Source: Rubrivivax sp. (GTDB taxonomy: Bacteria; Pseudomonadota; Gammaproteobacteria; Burkholderiales; Burkholderiaceae_C). Taken from it: a stretch of 64,000 bases of DNA. Positions 38,760 to 46,938 of the stretch are shown here, piece by piece. The stretch is taken from positions 369,681 through 433,680 of the forward strand of contig JADCGP010000008.1 of the NCBI GenBank assembly GCA_020248915.1, written 5' to 3'. The position numbers and the translations under genes were made by a program. The stretch's first letter is position 1. Every line of letters begins with the position of its first letter. The notes beneath the pieces were generated by a model. The model searched no databases. It worked only from the letters and a program-made list of their open reading frames with translations, and was not told the origin of the DNA.

Positions 38760-41700
38760 ATGGACACCCTGTTCTTCCGCAACCCCCGTCTGGTCATCCT
38801 GGCGCTGGCGGTGATCGCCGTGGCGGGCCTCTCCGCGCTGCTGACGCTGGGGCGGCAGGAGGATCCCTCGATCACCGGCACGCAGGCCGGGGTGACGACC
38901 CTGTTTCCCGGCGCCGATCCGGCCCGGATCGAGGCGCTCATCACACGCCCCCTGGAGAACGAACTGCGCACCATCGCCGAGGTGATGACGCTGTCGTCCA
39001 CCTCGGCCGCCGGCATCTCGTCGATCGACGTGGAACTGATCGAGACGATCGACCCCGCCGCCATCCCCGAGGTCTGGTCGCGCGTGCGCGACAAGGTGGC
39101 CGCCGTGCCGCTGCCGCCCGGTGCACTGGACCCCGAGGTGGAAACCGGAGGAGAGGGCGCCTATGCCGCGATCCTGGCCCTGCTGCCGAAAGGAGACACG
39201 GCGCCCGCATCCGCCGTCCTGGGCCGCCACGCCCAGGAACTCGCCGAACGGCTGCGCACCCTCACCGGCGCGAAGTCCGTCGATGTCTGGGGCCTGCCGG
39301 CCGAGGAAGTGCTGGTGGCGCTCGACCCAGCCCGCACGGCCGCGCTGGGCCTTTCGCCGGCCGAGGTGGCGACCGCCGTGGCCGCCGGGGATGCCAAGGC
39401 ACGTGCCGGCCGTCTGACCGGGCCGGGCACCGAGGCGGTGCTGGATCTGGCCGGCGACATTTCGGGTCTGGACCGCGTGCGCGACATCGTGCTGCGCGAG
39501 GGCAGCGATGGCAGCGTCCTGCGCGTGGGCGACGTGGCCGAGGTGACGCGCGGCCCGCGCCCACCGGGCGATGCGCTGGCGATGGTCGACGGAAGGGCGG
39601 CGGTTCTGATCGGCGTGCGGATCGAAGAGGGGCTGCGCGTCGACCTGTGGATGGAGGGGCTCAAGGCCAAGGTCGCCGCCTTTGCCGACACCTTGCCAGC
39701 CTCGCTTGAGGTGCGGCAGGTCTTCGATCAGGCGGTCTACACGGCCGACCGCATGTCCGAGGTCGCCGTCAACATGGCGATCGGCACGGCTCTGGTCATC
39801 GCTGTGCTGTTCCTGACGCTGGGGGCGCGGGCGGCGCTGGTGGTGGCGCTGGTGCTGCCGCTGGTCACCCTGGCCACGCTGGGCACGATGCGCTTCATCG
39901 GGCTGCCCCTGCATCAGATGTCGGTCACCGGCCTCATCGTGGCGCTGGGCCTGCTGGTCGATGCCGCCATCGTGATGACCGACGAGGTCCAGAAGCGCCT
40001 GTCAGAAGGTCAGGACCGCCGGCAGGCCGTGGCCGCGGCGGTGCGCCGGCTGGCGGTTCCGCTGCTGGCGTCGACGCTGACCACCGTACTGTCGTTCGTG
40101 CCGATGATCCTGCTGCCGGGCGGCGCGGGCGACTTCATCAGCGCCATCGCCATCGCCGTGGTGCTGATGCTGTCGTGGTCGCTGATCGTCGCGCTGACGA
40201 TCACGCCCGCGCTGGCCGGATGGTGGCTGTCGGCGCGCGGCGGAGCCGGGCTGCGGCTCGGTGCGCTGACGCGCGGCTTTGCCGTGCTGATCCAGCTGAG
40301 CCTGGCGAACCCTCTGCGCTCGGTTCTTCTGGCGCTGGTCCTGCCGGTGATGGGCTTTCTGGCCATGCCGATGCTGGTGCCCCAGTTCTTCCCGGGCGTC
40401 GACCGCAACCAGTTCCATGTCGAGGTCGAGTTGCCCGTCGGGACCGGGCTCGAGACGACCAGGGCACTCGTGGAACGGATCGATAGCGCGCTGAAGGCCG
40501 ACGCGCGGATCACCGGCACCGTCTGGGTGGCCGGCGAAAGCGCGCCTGCGTTCTACTACAACATCGTGGGCAATCGGCAGAACGCGCCGGAGTATGCGCA
40601 CGGGCTCGTGACCACCACCTCGCCCGCCGCAACGGCGGCCCTGCTTGGGCCGCTGCAGGCCGACCTGAGCGAAGCCTTCCCGCAGGCACGCGTCCTGGTG
40701 CGCGGGCTGGTGCAAGGCCCGCCGGTGGATGCGCCGGTGGAACTGCGCCTGGTCGGCCAGGACATCCAGGCCCTGCGCCGCGCTGGCGACGACATCCGCA
40801 CGATCCTGCTCTCGGTGCCGGCGCTGACGCAGGTGCGCACCCAGATGGAAGGCACCGCGCCCGAGGTGCGGGTCGACGTGGACGAAGCGGCGGCACGGCT
40901 GCTGGGCTTGAGCCTGGGCGACGTCTCGGCGCAGCTTCAGGCCGCGCTGGAGGGCGTCACCGGCGGCGCGCTGCTGGAGGGTACGGAAGAGCTGCCTGTG
41001 CGCGTCCGGCTGGGTGAGGACATCCGGGGTGACCTGTCGCGCATCGCCACCCTGCCCATACTGCCCGCTGGCGCCGCGGCCCGCGCGACCCAGGGCGCGC
41101 TGCCTCAGGTTCCGCTGTCGGCCCTCGCCACGCTGACGCTGGTGCCTTCGGAAACCGCGATCAGCCGCCGCAACGGTGACCGGGTGAACACCGTGCAGGC
41201 CTTCGTGGCCCCCGGGGTGCTGGCCCAGGCCGCTCAGGCCCAGGCCGAGGCCGCGCTGGCGCAGGCGGGGTTTGTCCTGCCCCCGGGCGTGACGCTGGAG
41301 ATCGGGGGCGATGCCGACGAGCGTTCGCAGACGGTGGCGAACCTGATGGCCTCGATCGGGCTGATCGTCACGCTGTCGGTGGCCACGGTGGTCCTGTCGT
41401 TCAATTCGTTCCGGCTGTCGGCGATCACCTTTGCGGTGGCGGGGCTGTCGGCCGGCCTGTCGATCCTCGCGCTGGCGATCTTCGACCATCCGTTCGGGAT
41501 CACTGCGGTGATTGGGGTGATCGGCTCGATCGGCGTGTCGGTGAACGCGGCGATCATCGTCCTGTCGGCGTTGCAGGAAGACCCGCGCGCCGCGGCGGGC
41601 GACCGCGCTGCGATGACCGAGGTGGTAATGGGGTCCACCCGTCACATCCTGTCGACCACGCTGACCACGGTGGGCGGCTTCCTGCCGCTGATCCTGGCGG

Positions 41701-41870
41701 GCGGCGGGTTCTGGCCGCCCTTCGCCGTGGCCGTCGCGGGGGGCGTGGCGTTGTCGACCGTGCTGGCCTTCGCCTTCACCCCGCAGATGTTCGCGCTGGT
41801 GCACCGGCGGGTGCCGCTGCCCTCGGCGCTGGCGACCGCGCCAACGGCGTCAGCGCGCCAGCCGCCGTAG
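38760..41870 (+). CDS. RND-family efflux pump permease
   Basis: A 1036-aa inner-membrane proton antiporter with the RND layout: TM1, a large periplasmic domain, TM2-6, then the repeat with TM7-12. TM4 reads GLLVDAAIVMTDE, so the first relay Asp (Asp401) is present but the second is Ala402. TM10 reads GVSVNAAI, with Asn929 where AcrB has the relay Lys. The start could also be TTG 38751 (TTGA overlap with the adaptor). Drug, metal or lipid substrates cannot be told apart from sequence. Confidence 0.9.
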   Translation: MDTLFFRNPRLVILALAVIAVAGLSALLTLGRQEDPSITGTQAGVTTLFPGADPARIEALITRPLENELRTIAEVMTLSSTSAAGISSIDVELIETIDPAAIPEVWSRVRDKVAAVPLPPGALDPEVETGGEGAYAAILALLPKGDTAPASAVLGRHAQELAERLRTLTGAKSVDVWGLPAEEVLVALDPARTAALGLSPAEVATAVAAGDAKARAGRLTGPGTEAVLDLAGDISGLDRVRDIVLREGSDGSVLRVGDVAEVTRGPRPPGDALAMVDGRAAVLIGVRIEEGLRVDLWMEGLKAKVAAFADTLPASLEVRQVFDQAVYTADRMSEVAVNMAIGTALVIAVLFLTLGARAALVVALVLPLVTLATLGTMRFIGLPLHQMSVTGLIVALGLLVDAAIVMTDEVQKRLSEGQDRRQAVAAAVRRLAVPLLASTLTTVLSFVPMILLPGGAGDFISAIAIAVVLMLSWSLIVALTITPALAGWWLSARGGAGLRLGALTRGFAVLIQLSLANPLRSVLLALVLPVMGFLAMPMLVPQFFPGVDRNQFHVEVELPVGTGLETTRALVERIDSALKADARITGTVWVAGESAPAFYYNIVGNRQNAPEYAHGLVTTTSPAATAALLGPLQADLSEAFPQARVLVRGLVQGPPVDAPVELRLVGQDIQALRRAGDDIRTILLSVPALTQVRTQMEGTAPEVRVDVDEAAARLLGLSLGDVSAQLQAALEGVTGGALLEGTEELPVRVRLGEDIRGDLSRIATLPILPAGAAARATQGALPQVPLSALATLTLVPSETAISRRNGDRVNTVQAFVAPGVLAQAAQAQAEAALAQAGFVLPPGVTLEIGGDADERSQTVANLMASIGLIVTLSVATVVLSFNSFRLSAITFAVAGLSAGLSILALAIFDHPFGITAVIGVIGSIGVSVNAAIIVLSALQEDPRAAAGDRAAMTEVVMGSTRHILSTTLTTVGGFLPLILAGGGFWPPFAVAVAGGVALSTVLAFAFTPQMFALVHRRVPLPSALATAPTASARQPP

Positions 41871-42271
41871 CTTGGGCCGCGCAGTGAGCCTTGGTCCCGG
41901 CCCGGTCGACGCCATGGGGATGGTTCGGCGGCGGCGAGCCCGCGCCGTCGCGCCTTCGCGCCCACGCGGGCTCGATCCGGAGCGAGACCGCAGCCGCACA
42001 GTCTGCGCGATCGGGCCGCCGGCCCCAGAGGGTGCGGTTCAGGCCGCGGGCTCGCGCGGGACCTCGACACGCGCACGACGGCGTTGGTGAGGACCTGCGG
42101 CCAGGGTCCGGACGGCACACGGCGGCAGTCTGGGGCGCTGGCAGCGACGCACCATCGCACCGTGAGCATCTTTGCATGGCTGGGATGCGTTCGTGCTCTG
42201 GGCTGGAAAGGATCCGGTAAGGGCCGACTGGGAAAATTCCATGGTAGAGACATCAACCTCGGAGCTCTCAA
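41871..42271. other. intergenic stretch after the efflux genes
   Basis: About 400 bp without a credible gene. It holds the right copy of the 52-bp repeat (42171-42222), which here lies 50 bp before the OmpV-like gene and so could include its promoter. Confidence 0.4.
42171..42222 (+). repeat. right copy of the 52-bp imperfect direct repeat
   Basis: It begins TTTGCATGGCTGGGATGCG and ends CCGGTAAGG. Same orientation as the copy at 37057-37108, about 5.1 kb away. I cannot decide from one window whether it is an element boundary, a dispersed genomic repeat or a shared promoter segment. Confidence 0.7.
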
Positions 42272-43099
42272 ATGAACAGTTCGCTCGTTGCTCACACGTC
42301 TGGCGGCCGTGCGCGGGCGCTGCGCCGCGGCATGGCGGGGACACTGCTGTGCATCGCATGCGGCGCCTTTGCCCCCCTCGCCAATGCTCAGAAGGACGGA
42401 CAAGGGGACGCATCCCGGTGGGCAGTGGGGGTCGGCGTGCTGGCCGAGCAGGAACTCTACCGGGGAACCGGCAGCGAGAACAATCTGGTGCCTCTGATCC
42501 GCTACGAGAACCGGTACCTCCTGGTGCAGTTGCCCAGCGTCGAGCTGAAGCTGCCCAAGCTAGAGCTGGGCCGCTCGAGCAGCCTCGACTTCCGCGTGGT
42601 GGCCACTTACGAGGACGAAGGCTACAAGGCCTCCGACTCGGCGTTCCTGGCCGGCATGACAGAACGCAAGGCAAGTTTCTGGGCCGGCGCCAAGGTGACG
42701 TGGGAGGTCCCCTTCGCCGAACTCAGCGCCGAGTGGCTGGGAGACGCATCCGGCAACAGCAAAGGCCGGATCTTCAACCTGGAGCTGGAGACTGACTTCG
42801 ATGTCGGCAGCAACGTCGAGATCGCCCCACGCGTCGGTTTGAAGATGTTCGACCGGAAGTACGCGGACTACTACTTCGGCGTCCGATCCGGCGAAGCCTC
42901 GCTTGCTCGTCCGACATATGCAGGCAGGTCGGGCCGGAACTACGAGCTGGGCGTGCGTGCCACATATTCGTACGGCAAGCAGCACATGTTCATCTTCGAC
43001 GCCAGTACGACTGGCCTGTCCAAGGCAATCAAGGACAGCCCGCTGGTGGATCGCTCGAGCCAGCGCGCCATCTTCCTGGGCTACCTCTACCGGTTCTGA
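42272..43099 (+). CDS. MipA/OmpV family outer-membrane protein
   Basis: A 275-aa protein with a signal peptide (GTLLCIACGAFAPLANAQ) and a beta-barrel rich in alternating aromatic residues. The block KMFDRKYADYYFGVRSGEA is the family signature, and the C-terminus ends in aromatic FLGYLYRF, as expected for BamA-dependent insertion. Relatives scaffold murein enzymes or act as porin-like channels; here it could be the outer-membrane partner of the RND pump only in a loose sense, since it is not TolC-like. Confidence 0.9.
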   Translation: MNSSLVAHTSGGRARALRRGMAGTLLCIACGAFAPLANAQKDGQGDASRWAVGVGVLAEQELYRGTGSENNLVPLIRYENRYLLVQLPSVELKLPKLELGRSSSLDFRVVATYEDEGYKASDSAFLAGMTERKASFWAGAKVTWEVPFAELSAEWLGDASGNSKGRIFNLELETDFDVGSNVEIAPRVGLKMFDRKYADYYFGVRSGEASLARPTYAGRSGRNYELGVRATYSYGKQHMFIFDASTTGLSKAIKDSPLVDRSSQRAIFLGYLYRF

Positions 43100-43273
43100 C
43101 CCGGGTCCGGCGCGCCGAGAGCACCCGCCCCGACAGTCACTTCAGCCCGCTGCCCCCTGACACGGCGGCGCGCCCGGACGAAGAGGTCGCCAACGACACC
43201 TCGCCAACCGGGCAGCGAGAAAGTACCACCGTGAGATGCGCATGCCCGGCAGCACAACGCAGCGTCAGCGTCC

Positions 43274-44197
43274 GTGCGTCCACTCATCGTCCGACTTCGC
43301 AACTACGTCGGGGACGTCGTCCTCAGCCTGCCGGCGTTGGAGCTCCTCCAATCCAACGGCTATGCGCCTCACCTGGTAGGCAAACCCTGGGTCGGCCAGC
43401 TGCTGGAAGCCTATGGCTGGCCCACCACGCCGCGCGCCGGAGCATTCCTGGACCGGGTGCGCCAGCTGCGCGAACTGCGCCGGCAGTCGGCGATGCTGGA
43501 TCCCGGGTTCGACGGGCGGGAGAACATGCTGGTGCTGCCCAACGCGTTCTCGGGCGCGCTGGAGCCTCGGCTTGCCGGTCTGCGCGCGGTGGGGCATGGG
43601 ACCGAAGGTCGCAGTTGGCTTCTCTCGCGCGCCGAGCGGCCGCTGTGGGGTCATGCCCTGCAGCACTTCTGGGCCTTGAGCTGCCGCTTCCTCGGGGTGG
43701 ACCTGCCTGCGCCGAAGCAGATCGGACTGCGCACCAGCCGCTCCGACCAGCAGCTTGCCGACGAACTGCTGCGCCGGCATGGTGTTCGACCGGGATTCGT
43801 GGCCCTCTGCCCCTTCGCCGGCGGAGTCTTCGAAGACCAACAGAAGGTCTGGCCCGCCTTCGCGCCGCTCGTTCAGATCCTGACGCAGAAGGGCCGTGAC
43901 GTGGTGTGCTGCCCGGGCCCGACCGATCAGGGCGCCGAACGACTGGTCGGCTCGCGGCTGATCCATGGCATCGACCTCGGGGTGTACGGCGGGATCCTGC
44001 GCCGTGCCGCGCTGGTGGTGGCAAACGACACCGGTCCGGGCCATCTGGCTGCAGCGGTGGGCGTCCCCACCGTCAGCGTGCTGGGGCCGACCGTGCCCGA
44101 GCAATGGGCGCCGTGGGGGCCAACGGTCACGGTGGTCCGGCGCTGGCCGCGCTGGCCGACGGTACACGAGGTGATGGAGGCGACGGGTCTGGCGTGA
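43274..44197 (+). CDS. glycosyltransferase family 9 (heptosyltransferase-like)
   Basis: A 307-aa GT-B enzyme. The N-terminal RLRNYVGDVVLSLPALE and the C-terminal ANDTGPGHLAAAVGVPTVSVLGPT are the GT9 signatures; Asp-Thr-Gly-Pro-Gly-His binds ADP-heptose in WaaC/WaaF. It starts with GTG. It likely adds a heptose to lipopolysaccharide core, but it is alone here, so the position in the pathway is not known. About 170 bp of empty sequence precede it. Confidence 0.91.
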   Translation: MRPLIVRLRNYVGDVVLSLPALELLQSNGYAPHLVGKPWVGQLLEAYGWPTTPRAGAFLDRVRQLRELRRQSAMLDPGFDGRENMLVLPNAFSGALEPRLAGLRAVGHGTEGRSWLLSRAERPLWGHALQHFWALSCRFLGVDLPAPKQIGLRTSRSDQQLADELLRRHGVRPGFVALCPFAGGVFEDQQKVWPAFAPLVQILTQKGRDVVCCPGPTDQGAERLVGSRLIHGIDLGVYGGILRRAALVVANDTGPGHLAAAVGVPTVSVLGPTVPEQWAPWGPTVTVVRRWPRWPTVHEVMEATGLA

Positions 44198-44320
44198 ACG
44201 ACCACCGGCTGAACCGACGGCCCACGATGCGGCCGATCTGCCGAAGATCTCGCGCCACAGATGGTCGAGCTGATCGAAACCGGCGCTCTTCACATCCACC
44301 GGCCCTACCCGGCGTCAGCC

Positions 44321-44366
44321 TCGACCGGCCAAGATAGTTGTCGTCGACCGGCCAAGGCAATTGTCG
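44321..44366 (+). repeat. two tandem 23-bp direct repeats
   Basis: TCGACCGGCCAAGATAGTTG TCG (44321-44343) is followed at once by TCGACCGGCCAAGGCAATTG TCG (44344-44366), with 20 of 23 positions equal. Multiple terminal repeats like this occur at ends of IS21-type elements, but no transposase is adjacent. Confidence 0.6.
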
Positions 44367-44367
44367 T

Positions 44368-44850
44368 CAGCCAGTACGGCGCGTGGCAACCCCAAGCGCG
44401 CACTGGCGTTGCTGGACAAGGCGGATCGAGCCGAGTGAGCCGAGGGCATCGCCGTGACAGACTTCGGCACATCGCCCCAGGCGCTCCCGGATCCATCGGC
44501 TCGAGAACGACTCGAAGCCGTCGCTCGTCGCGCGGGCTTCTGCAGATCTCTCGCGCCATGTGCTCTCGTGCTGCCGACGGGCATCGAGCGGGTCGATGCC
44601 ACGCTCGAGCAGCGCCCGCATCTCAAAGTGCCTCTCTCGAGCATCCGCAACGCCGACCCCTGGGAACTTGCCGATCGTGATCTATCGGCGGCTTCCGCCA
44701 AACCGGTACTGGTAGCGCCAAGTCTTCAGTCCTGCGGCGCTGACCTCGACGAACAAGCCCCCCCACCATCGGTGAGACGATGGAGTCGGGAGCGCGGCCT
44801 CGCGCTGCTGATCCGGGTCAGCGTCAGGGAGTAGTTGCAGAGCCTCATGC
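44368..44850 (-). pseudogene. decayed P4-type tyrosine integrase (N-terminal part)
   Basis: Reading leftward from about 44850: SLTLTRISSARPRSRLHRLTDGGG, then a +1 shift in a run of seven Gs (complement of 44758-44764), then GLFVEVSAAGLKTWRYQY and RFGGSRR, a TAG stop, then ITIGKFPGVGVADARERHFEMR and ALLERGIDPLDARRQHES in the same frame. This is the DUF4102 arm-binding domain of a P4-like integrase; the catalytic half is gone. Its upstream side faces the hairpin and att repeat at 44983-45068, exactly as the intact integrase at 60294-61517 faces its own. Confidence 0.85.
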
Positions 44851-44982
44851 AGGGTCTCACAAGGGCAGTGGGCGGCCCCTCCAAGTAGAGGACGCTGAAG
44901 GGTTCGTCTCCTCTCCACCCGCCTTCAGGTACGCCAAACGGGCGGGATTTGGTGGTCTGCCGTGAGACGTGCTGAAAAGACG

Positions 44983-45016
44983 AAGCCCCTGATTTCTTCA
45001 ACAAAATCAGGGGCTT
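44983..45016. other. 13-bp stem-loop next to the left att repeat
   Basis: AAGCCCCTGATTT (44983-44995) and AAATCAGGGGCTT (45004-45016) form a perfect stem with an 8-nt loop. No T-run follows on either strand, so it is not a classical terminator. A related hairpin (AAACCCCAG / CTGGGGTTT, 61617-61647) stands at the same place beside the right att copy. Confidence 0.7.
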
Positions 45017-45047
45017 ACGGGGCGTCATGAGACGCCGTGGAGCGGCT

Positions 45048-45068
45048 TCACATGTGGTCGATCATCAC
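45048..45068 (+). repeat. left attachment-site repeat (attL) of the genomic island
   Basis: T followed by CACATGTGGTCGATCATCAC, identical to 61692-61712. Similarity also extends to the left (GGG-CGTC-GAGACGCC and the hairpin). It is not part of a recognisable tRNA gene, so the original attB is unclear. Confidence 0.85.
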
Positions 45069-45156
45069 TTCCCAATCGACCGCCGAACCAATACTGATGC
45101 GGGTCCAAGAAAACTTCTCCTGTGCGGTGGCCCCATCCGTGGCCCCGCCGGCGGCC

Positions 45157-46938
45157 TTACGGGATGGGCCACAGTTCAACCGCCTTGGCCGCCAGCATTG
45201 CAGAGCGCTGGTCGACGTTCTTGAACTTGAAGTGTTGCATCGACGCCAGCTCCTTGGTCAGCAGGATGCCGGAGTCCCTGTACGCCTGTTTCTTCATACC
45301 GAACGGGTTGTTCGACGCGCTGATGTTCAGGGCGCCCGCGAACAGGGTCAGGTTGCCGATGCGGGCGACGTACTTCGGATGCTGTGACTCCGCCTTGTCG
45401 CCGAGGTAGGTCACCCAGTCGCCGAACTCCTCCTTGGCCTTCTTGGTCTTGATTTTCTGCGGGATGATGTGCTCGACGTGTACGTCAGCCGCGCCAAGCA
45501 CCTGCAGCTCGTCGTGTGTCCCATGGCGGGCGGCCTCGATCCGCTCCAGGCAGTACCGGGCCCGCTCGATCAGGTTCGACGGGAAGCTCGTGCCGGCGAA
45601 CTCTTCCCGGAACTTGTCGTCCGACGGGCATAGCGCCCGGTAGGCCTCGCGCGTCGCGTCGACCGGCGTCACGGGATCAACGACGGACAGCCGGGCAAAC
45701 AAGGCCTCCGTCTCGTTGGCCCGTTCACGGCACACATGCCGACGTAGAACGAAGCTCTCGGTCAGCTTCAGCACCTCCCGAAAGAGCTTGTCCGGACAGC
45801 CGCCCACCCGCAGGTGCATCAGGAACCCGTAGGTCTGCACCGCCTTGATCATGCGCAGGTTGCGCAGGTGGCGATTGATGCGCGCGTCGGCCGTCTTCAC
45901 CAACACCAGTTCACCGTAGACCTTCGCGCATTGCACCAGCCGGGCGAGGAACTCAGCGAAGCTCACCTGCTGTGCGGGCGCCGGGGCCGTCGCGCCCGAT
46001 GGCCCTTCCACGGTTGGCTCCTCACCCTCCTCGTCCTCCGGCTCGGCAGGATCGGCGTAGAGGTGTCGCTCCGGCAAGGCCGCCGCCTCGACGACCTGGC
46101 TCATGAACACGTTCTTGAACTTGGCGACCACCTCCGATGCCGTGATGCGGGTGCCGACCAGCGCCATGAGGTAGTAGCGGAAGAAGGCATCCGGGTTCGT
46201 GCCGTCCAGGTGCACGGTCAGTGCCGCCCAGCTGTTACGCGCCTCCTGCAGCGCATCGGCGCCGAAGCGCGCGGCGTTGCCCAGCAGGAAGTTCTTGATG
46301 ATGTCCGTCGGGCTGAGCTTCAACCCGCGGTTGTTGATCGTCTCGAACAGCTTGAAGGCATCCTTGGCCTCGCTGACATCGAGCCGGATCACCACGGCCT
46401 GGTTCTTCAGGCGATAGAGAAACGCCCCAAGCTCCTCCAGGCCGCGCTCCGCGATCCAGCCGCGAACGATGGCGAAGGCACCGGCCAGCTGCTGGTTCTG
46501 GAACGGTTGCTCCTGGTTGTTCTGCACCAGCCTGTTGAACTCCGTCGAGTCGATCGAGTCGAGCGCCACCTTCCGGAGCGCCTTGCCTCCGAGGGGTTTG
46601 GCGCTGAGCAGCCGCGCGACTTCGGCGGCTTCGTCGGCCTCGCCGTCGCGCTCCAGCCGCTGACGGATGCACTCCAGGATGATCGTGACCGTGGTCAGCC
46701 GTTGCTGGCCGTCCACCAGCTCCAGCCGGTTCAAGCCCGCCGTGTGATGCCCTGCCAGGCAGACGATGCTGCCCAGCAGGTGCGTGTCGCCGTCGTCGAT
46801 GAGCAGGATGTCGTCGATCAGCTCCCAAACCTGCCGCTCGTGCCACGAGTAGCGGCGTTGGTAGGTCGGGATGACGTATTGCTCGTTGGTCGAGCCGAAG
46901 AGCTGGGTGATCGTCAGCGAGGTCGGCGTGATGATCAC
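45157..46938 (-). CDS. fused DUF262-DUF1524 protein (GmrSD-like nuclease)
   Basis: A 593-aa protein. The N-terminal half has YVIPTYQRRYSW and ELVDGQQRLTTV (DGQQR near residue 78), the nucleotide-binding motif of GmrS/DUF262. The C-terminal half has HVEHIIPQ near residue 489 and RIGNLTLFAGALNISASN, an HNH-like DUF1524 domain as in GmrD. Such proteins are type IV restriction enzymes against modified phage DNA or effector parts of other systems. A DPAEPEDEEGEE acidic linker separates the halves. The GTG start overlaps the OLD gene by 4 nt, so both are co-translated. Confidence 0.88.
   Translation of the reverse strand: MIITPTSLTITQLFGSTNEQYVIPTYQRRYSWHERQVWELIDDILLIDDGDTHLLGSIVCLAGHHTAGLNRLELVDGQQRLTTVTIILECIRQRLERDGEADEAAEVARLLSAKPLGGKALRKVALDSIDSTEFNRLVQNNQEQPFQNQQLAGAFAIVRGWIAERGLEELGAFLYRLKNQAVVIRLDVSEAKDAFKLFETINNRGLKLSPTDIIKNFLLGNAARFGADALQEARNSWAALTVHLDGTNPDAFFRYYLMALVGTRITASEVVAKFKNVFMSQVVEAAALPERHLYADPAEPEDEEGEEPTVEGPSGATAPAPAQQVSFAEFLARLVQCAKVYGELVLVKTADARINRHLRNLRMIKAVQTYGFLMHLRVGGCPDKLFREVLKLTESFVLRRHVCRERANETEALFARLSVVDPVTPVDATREAYRALCPSDDKFREEFAGTSFPSNLIERARYCLERIEAARHGTHDELQVLGAADVHVEHIIPQKIKTKKAKEEFGDWVTYLGDKAESQHPKYVARIGNLTLFAGALNISASNNPFGMKKQAYRDSGILLTKELASMQHFKFKNVDQRSAMLAAKAVELWPIP

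Noticed and set aside
41871..42170. Transposase remnant on the minus strand
   Set aside because: The Arg/Pro-rich frame shows no motif of any transposase family that I recognise.
44983..45016. Rho-independent terminator
   Set aside because: The stem is strong, but no T-run follows on either strand, and a matching hairpin lies at the other att site; an att-associated structure is more likely.
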